The position numbers and the translations under genes are program-made. This document shows, piece after piece, positions 60,539-64,000 of a DNA stretch of 64,000 nt. Source of the DNA: JAMZMI01 sp039944535 (GTDB taxonomy: Bacteria > Bacteroidota > Bacteroidia > Cytophagales > Cyclobacteriaceae). Within the stretch, counting starts at the first letter, position 1; the number at the start of each line of letters is the position of its first letter. The stretch spans positions 62,001 through 126,000 of the forward strand of contig JBDUYP010000024.1 in NCBI GenBank assembly GCA_039944535.1. The letters run 5' to 3'. The notes under the pieces were generated by a model. The model saw only the letters and a list, made by a program, of their open reading frames with translations, searched no databases and was not told the origin of the DNA.

Positions 60539-61108
60539 CTACCCTACAACCTGAACCGCATAACATTCTTTGATAAACAGGTCAGCTTCCATAGGAATAC
60601 CCAAAAGATCATAAGCTAGGTTTTTGTTGCATAATGTGCCAGCACGAAGGGTTGCATAATCTTGAAAAGAGCACATTTCATAATTTTCCATTCTGCTCAC
60701 CAGACCCGCTTTCCACGGGTTTTGATGTATGTAGTGAAAACACACAAATGGATAATCAGTTGTGCCACCACTTCGAGTGGTAGCACAACTACCCATCTCC
60801 AAAGGCTTAAGCTTAGTGTTTTGTTGAAAAAGAGAACCCGTTCTACTCTCTTGTTTGTTGATAGCCCGCGTGTAAGAACTAAGCATCGTTCTTAGATCGC
60901 TGCTGAATATTTTGGAATCAAATGCTTCTTTTGTGAATACTAGAAAATGGAAGTGATTTGGCATTAAACAATAAGCCAAAATATCCAGATGTGGTAGGAA
61001 ATATTTCCTTACCTTTTTGATAAAATACAAGTAATTTTCTCTTTTAAAGAAAATCAACCCTCGATTATTCCCACGATTATAAATATGATAAATAGAATTT
61101 GGTTCCAT
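60539..61108 (-). CDS. REP-associated tyrosine transposase (RAYT, IS200-like)
   Basis: A 189-residue single-strand transposase of the HUH/Y1 class. The metal-binding HUH is His52-Phe-His54 in MPNHFHFLV and the catalytic Tyr79 is in LSSYTRAINKQ; YHIYNRGNN at the N-terminus and HYIHQNPWKAGLV are conserved. RAYTs move or maintain REP-type palindromes and are usually domesticated. Here a 33-base palindrome lies inside the gene and encodes residues 107-117 (SCATTRSGGTT) between KLKPLEMG and DYPFVCFHYIHQ. Removing these 11 residues restores the usual family spacing. It starts within the region upstream of the DUF6265 gene. Confidence 0.9.
   Translation of the reverse strand: MEPNSIYHIYNRGNNRGLIFFKRENYLYFIKKVRKYFLPHLDILAYCLMPNHFHFLVFTKEAFDSKIFSSDLRTMLSSYTRAINKQESRTGSLFQQNTKLKPLEMGSCATTRSGGTTDYPFVCFHYIHQNPWKAGLVSRMENYEMCSFQDYATLRAGTLCNKNLAYDLLGIPMEADLFIKECYAVQVVG
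60758..60790. repeat. 33-base REP-like palindrome inside the RAYT gene
   Basis: Left arm AGTTGTGCCACCACT (60758-60772) and right arm AGTGGTAGCACAACT (60776-60790) match at 14 of 15 paired bases with a TCG loop. The element is exactly 11 codons long and in frame. It looks like the type of hairpin that RAYTs recognise. No second copy was seen in the window by eye. Confidence 0.8.
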
Positions 61109-61162
61109 ATTTTAAAAATAACGGAAATATGTTTTATTCAAGTCACCACTTTGCTTAGTAAC

Positions 61163-61603
61163 ATGAATTATCGATTGGGATTAACAACTCTAGTATTACT
61201 CTTCTCTTGCTCTCCTTCAAAATCCCTGGAAGAGCTTGATTGGATGACCGGAAAATGGATCAAAGAATCTGACTCCCCTGTCACCACATCGATAGAGGTT
61301 TGGGAAAAGACATCCGAAACCGAAATGACCGGTTATGGCTTGACAATGGAAGATGGAGACACCATCTTCTACGAACGATTACAAATCATTGAAGAAGACG
61401 GTGAGTTGTTTTATCTGGCTGATGTGGGTGAAGGTATAGTTAAGTTCAAACTCAATGAGTCTGAATATGGCAAATGGGCATTTGAGGACCCTGAGCATGA
61501 TTTTCCAAAGAGAATAATTTACACCTATGACGGCACAAGCATGGTAGCCTTTGCTCAGGCAGATGACGTTTCTTTAGAGTTTAGATTTAAAAAAGCTGAC
61601 TGA
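61163..61603 (+). CDS. DUF6265 family putative lipoprotein
   Basis: The ATG at 61163 gives 146 residues with a lipobox (LVLLFSC); the longer frame upstream overlaps the RAYT gene and is less likely. The domain reads LDWMTGKWIKE, then EVWEKTSETEMTGYGLTMEDGD, LFYLADVGEGIVKFKL and FEDPEHDFPKRIIY, which agrees with DUF6265, a small beta-barrel of unknown function. Its final base overlaps the ATG of the decarboxylase gene, suggesting coupling. Confidence 0.8.
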   Translation: MNYRLGLTTLVLLFSCSPSKSLEELDWMTGKWIKESDSPVTTSIEVWEKTSETEMTGYGLTMEDGDTIFYERLQIIEEDGELFYLADVGEGIVKFKLNESEYGKWAFEDPEHDFPKRIIYTYDGTSMVAFAQADDVSLEFRFKKAD

Positions 61604-63018
61604 TGGATAAAAAGACATTTCGAGAAAATGCGCACAAAGCGGTCGATTGGGTAGCTGATTATCTGGAAAATATTGAAAAATTTCCAGTAAAATCTCAGGT
61701 GGCTCCACGAGAAATATTTGATCAGATTCCTGACAGCCCACCAAATAGTCAGGAAGAGTTTGATCGTTTTTTAGAGGATTTGGATGAAAAGATTATGCCA
61801 GGTATCACTCACTGGCAACACCCAAATTTTCATGCCTATTTTCCCGGAAACTCAAGCTACCCATCCATCTTGGGCGAAATCATTACTTCGGGCATAGCCG
61901 CTCAGTGCATGATTTGGGAGACATCTCCTGCCGCCGCTGAGCTTGAAGAAAAAATGATGGAGTGGCTGAAAGAGCTGATGGACCTGCCAGCTGACTGGCA
62001 TGGAGTGATACAAGATACAGCCAGCACGGCCACACTTGCGGCTATACTTTCGGCGAGAGAAAAAGTCAGCAATCAAGAAATCAACAAGAGAGGTTTTCAA
62101 TCACGCCAGCTAAGAGTTTACTGCTCTTCAGAAACGCACTCCTCCATAGACAAGGCTGTCAAAATCGCCGGGATTGGATCTGAAAACCTGATCAAAATTG
62201 ATGTAAATGATAGTTTGGAGATGACGCCAGAAAACCTCAAATCGGACATTCAAACGGACATAGCCAATGGCTTTACTCCCTGCTGCGTGGTGGCAACTTT
62301 GGGAACCACGAGCACCCTGGCGTTTGATCCCCTGGATGAAATATCCAGAGTCTGCAAAGAATTAGGAGTTTGGCTTCATGTGGATGCCGCTTATGCTGGC
62401 AGTGCATTTATTTTACCAGAATACAGACACCTCAAACGCGGGCTTGAAAAAGCCAATAGCTATGTCTTCAACCCTCACAAGTGGCTCATGGTCAACTTTG
62501 ACTGCTCGGCATATTTTGTGAAGGATAAAACAGACCTACTCAATACATTCTCAATTTTACCCGAATACCTCAAAACCCAAACTCAGGGAAATGTCAACAA
62601 TTACCGTGACTGGGGGATTCCACTTGGCCGAAGGTTTAGAGCGCTGAAATTGTGGTTTGTGCTTAGAAGCTACGGCTCTGAGGGCCTGATCAATTTGTTA
62701 CGCAAACACTGTGAACTGGGAAAATGGCTCGAAGCACAGATCAACGACCACCCCAACTTTGAGTTGGTAACTCCTGCAGCCATGAATATGGTTGTTTTCA
62801 GGTGGGTGCAAAGTGATAAAACCACTGACGAACTCAACAAGGATAATTCACACATTTTACACACCGTAAACGCATCAGGAAAAGCATTTTTGTCACACAC
62901 CAAAGTGCATGAAAAATACGCCATTAGGTTGGTAGCAGGGCAGACAAACGTGCAACAAGCCCATATTCAGAAAGTTTGGAAATTAATTAATGAAACAGCT
63001 GAAAACGTAAAAATTTAA
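61603..63018 (+). CDS. Pyridoxal-dependent aromatic amino acid decarboxylase (group II)
   Basis: A 471-residue PLP enzyme resembling animal DDC and plant TDC. HVDAAYAGSAF contains Asp261, which contacts the PLP ring nitrogen; SSETHS places His179 over the ring; the Schiff base is Lys293 in FNPHKWLMVNFD. The start region FRENAHKAVDWVADYLENIE is also conserved. It decarboxylates L-tryptophan, tyrosine, phenylalanine or DOPA; the preferred substrate cannot be told from sequence. It is coupled to the DUF6265 gene (1-base overlap). Confidence 0.9.
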   Translation: MDKKTFRENAHKAVDWVADYLENIEKFPVKSQVAPREIFDQIPDSPPNSQEEFDRFLEDLDEKIMPGITHWQHPNFHAYFPGNSSYPSILGEIITSGIAAQCMIWETSPAAAELEEKMMEWLKELMDLPADWHGVIQDTASTATLAAILSAREKVSNQEINKRGFQSRQLRVYCSSETHSSIDKAVKIAGIGSENLIKIDVNDSLEMTPENLKSDIQTDIANGFTPCCVVATLGTTSTLAFDPLDEISRVCKELGVWLHVDAAYAGSAFILPEYRHLKRGLEKANSYVFNPHKWLMVNFDCSAYFVKDKTDLLNTFSILPEYLKTQTQGNVNNYRDWGIPLGRRFRALKLWFVLRSYGSEGLINLLRKHCELGKWLEAQINDHPNFELVTPAAMNMVVFRWVQSDKTTDELNKDNSHILHTVNASGKAFLSHTKVHEKYAIRLVAGQTNVQQAHIQKVWKLINETAENVKI

Positions 63019-63096
63019 TAATCAACTGGATCATATTTTGAAATGAGTTTTTTATTTATCTTGGTCTAATATTCATTAACTTAATAAAACTCGATC

Positions 63097-63486
63097 ATGA
63101 AGAAACTTTTTATCATGTTGCTTTTGGTATCGGCGACTTATGCCGGATACTCAAACAGTAAGTACACCATCGACGATGCAAAAATCGAGACTGTACTTAA
63201 CCAATCTATCGCTGTTGATATGGATTTCGCAGTAAACGCATTGAACCCTGAATCTATTCAAGCAGGTCAAAATGTATGGATTGCAGTTGCTCTTGACTTC
63301 TTTTTAGGGGGTTTTGGCATTCACAGAGTGTACCTTGGAACACCTCCCGGAATCATCGCAGGTTACTTCTTTACTTGTGGTGGTATCTTTGGGGTACTTC
63401 CTCTTATTGACTTGATCGTACTTGTGATCAACAATGAAGACATCAGCCCTTACATCGATAAGAAAGGTCTTATCATGTTCAATTAA
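63097..63486 (+). CDS. TM2 domain protein
   Basis: A 129-residue protein with a signal peptide (MKKLFIMLLLVSATYAGYS) and a short soluble segment, then the TM2 domain: WIAVALDFFLGGFGIHRVYLG and a second helix (GIIAGYFFTCGGIFGVLPLIDLIVLVI) with the polar turn between. TM2 proteins are common, poorly understood membrane proteins. A bidirectional terminator follows directly. Possibly functionally linked to the converging gene, which has a related GVGQMYAGYPFKG motif. Confidence 0.85.
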   Translation: MKKLFIMLLLVSATYAGYSNSKYTIDDAKIETVLNQSIAVDMDFAVNALNPESIQAGQNVWIAVALDFFLGGFGIHRVYLGTPPGIIAGYFFTCGGIFGVLPLIDLIVLVINNEDISPYIDKKGLIMFN

Positions 63487-63506
63487 GAACAACGATAAAC
63501 ACTAAT

Positions 63507-63537
63507 AAAAAAAAGCCCTCTTACGAGGGCTTTTTTT
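63507..63537. terminator. Bidirectional rho-independent terminator
   Basis: A-run (63507-63514), GCCCTC (63515-63520), loop TTAC, GAGGGC (63525-63530), T-run (63531-63537). With A and T runs on both sides it can end transcription from the TM2 gene and from the converging gene, whose stop codon it overlaps. Confidence 0.9.
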
Positions 63538-64000
63538 ATTTCATCTGCTGCAATCGCAAGCTCATTGTAGCAGCATCTTTCTCATTCCTTTTTTGTGCTA
63601 GTTCTCTGGCATACCTGGCCCCTCCAAAATAAAAGGTATAAAACAATGCCACACCTGTGAGGCCTCCCGTAAAAAAGTACCCTTTGTACAATGCATAAGC
63701 ACTAGCGCCAACTAGGCCCGCTTGAATTCCTCCAGAAAGTAGTCCTTTGAATGGGTATCCCGCATACATCTGCCCAACTCCCGGCAAGAACATTGATAGA
63801 TTAAATGCCTTATCCGGATTTTTCGGTGTTTTGTTCCCATCAAAAACCGTTTCTATATCAGTAACCGAAAGCTCCAAAAGCTCTTCATTATCAAGGAGCA
63901 ATCGTTCTGCTTCCTTCCATTTGTAAACAGCAATAAGGTTTAAAGCTTCAAAGCAAACAATGTCGGGATCCTTAGGCCCGAAAAGCAGTTTATTCTTGAG
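63536..64000 (-). CDS. Membrane protein, 3' part
   Basis: The frame is open to the last base, so the start is outside the window; 154 residues are visible. The visible N-terminal part (KLLFGPKDPDIVCFEALNLIAVYKWKEAERLL and onward) is helical and TPR-like. It leads to two or three transmembrane helices (FLPGVGQMYAGYPFKGLLSGG, ASAYALYKGYFFTGGLTGVALF) and a charged tail (RELAQKRNEKDAATMSLRLQQ). The LPGxGQxYxG motif occurs in TM2-like and DUF5683-like Bacteroidota proteins. Function unknown. Confidence 0.7.
   Translation of the reverse strand, partial: LKNKLLFGPKDPDIVCFEALNLIAVYKWKEAERLLLDNEELLELSVTDIETVFDGNKTPKNPDKAFNLSMFLPGVGQMYAGYPFKGLLSGGIQAGLVGASAYALYKGYFFTGGLTGVALFYTFYFGGARYARELAQKRNEKDAATMSLRLQQMK

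Noticed and set aside
60480..60555. 8-base inverted repeats TTCAGGTT / AACCTGAA flanking the RAYT 3' end as transposon ends
   Set aside because: The arms are short, one lies in the RAYT coding end, and no target-site duplication or matching copy on the other side was seen.
1..64000. tRNA, rRNA, CRISPR, riboswitch and prophage signals
   Set aside because: None recognised by reading the sequence. Covariance-model and repeat searches could not be run, so short structured RNAs may be missed.

Overview
The window looks like chromosomal DNA of a marine or soil-type Bacteroidota, most likely Cytophagales (a relative of Fulvivirga, Reichenbachiella or Marivirga). Reasons: several genes carry a good match to the Bacteroidota -7 promoter element TAnnTTTG, while Shine-Dalgarno sequences are mostly absent. 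Secreted proteins and lipoproteins show Bacteroidota-style leaders, and the families present are typical of the phylum (FtsX-only permeases, LytTR regulators, YwqK/MORN-like repeat proteins, CDGSH proteins, DUF1573, a TM2 protein, a DnaE with a fused exonuclease). The order name is a judgement from gene content, not from a search. No rRNA, tRNA, CRISPR array or prophage was seen.

Layout. 1-9 kb: tail of an outer-membrane barrel protein, a nitroreductase-pirin pair behind operator-like inverted repeats, a secreted glycerophosphodiesterase, two overlapping secreted amidohydrolases, and a lipoprotein gene broken by a one-base frameshift. 9-15 kb: divergent glutaryl-CoA dehydrogenase and tryptophan 2,3-dioxygenase, a long MORN-like repeat protein with a barrel-like tail, a CoA-binding protein and an LRR protein. 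15-32.9 kb: mostly housekeeping: gyrB, an M1 peptidase, a DUF1573 protein, trpS, a phosphohexomutase, a Na+/Ca2+ antiporter, pgi, a SpoU methyltransferase, a BamA/TamA-type protein, hemF, a LytTR regulator coupled to riboflavin synthase, pcm, a thioesterase, a possible DNA polymerase III psi-like protein and a CDGSH protein. 33-40 kb: a second lipoprotein of the broken family, an FtsX permease, a VapBC-like toxin-antitoxin pair with a clear candidate operator, thioredoxin, a CsgG-like/barrel pair and a divergent HTH regulator. 40-46 kb: dnaE with an N-terminal DnaQ-type exonuclease, a lipoprotein and a conserved hypothetical. 46.4-49.0 kb: an AT-rich single-gene accessory insertion encoding a DUF4062-like domain plus a STAND-like NTPase core with a degenerate P-loop, the best candidate here for an uncharacterised conflict or defence protein. 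49-64 kb: a PadR-controlled FtsX permease with a palindromic operator, YbjQ, a 5'-nucleotidase, two DMT transporters, an LptF/LptG permease, tgt, a glycosyltransferase - ECF sigma factor - rsmG cluster, a REP-associated tyrosine transposase carrying a palindrome inside its own coding sequence, a DUF6265 protein, an aromatic amino acid decarboxylase, a TM2 protein and the end of a membrane protein.

Themes. Many genes overlap by 1-10 bases (ATGA and similar junctions), so translational coupling is common. Tryptophan chemistry recurs (tryptophan dioxygenase, glutaryl-CoA dehydrogenase, trpS, aromatic decarboxylase), but the kynurenine steps that would link them are not in the window. DNA replication is represented by gyrB, dnaE and possibly a psi-like clamp-loader subunit.
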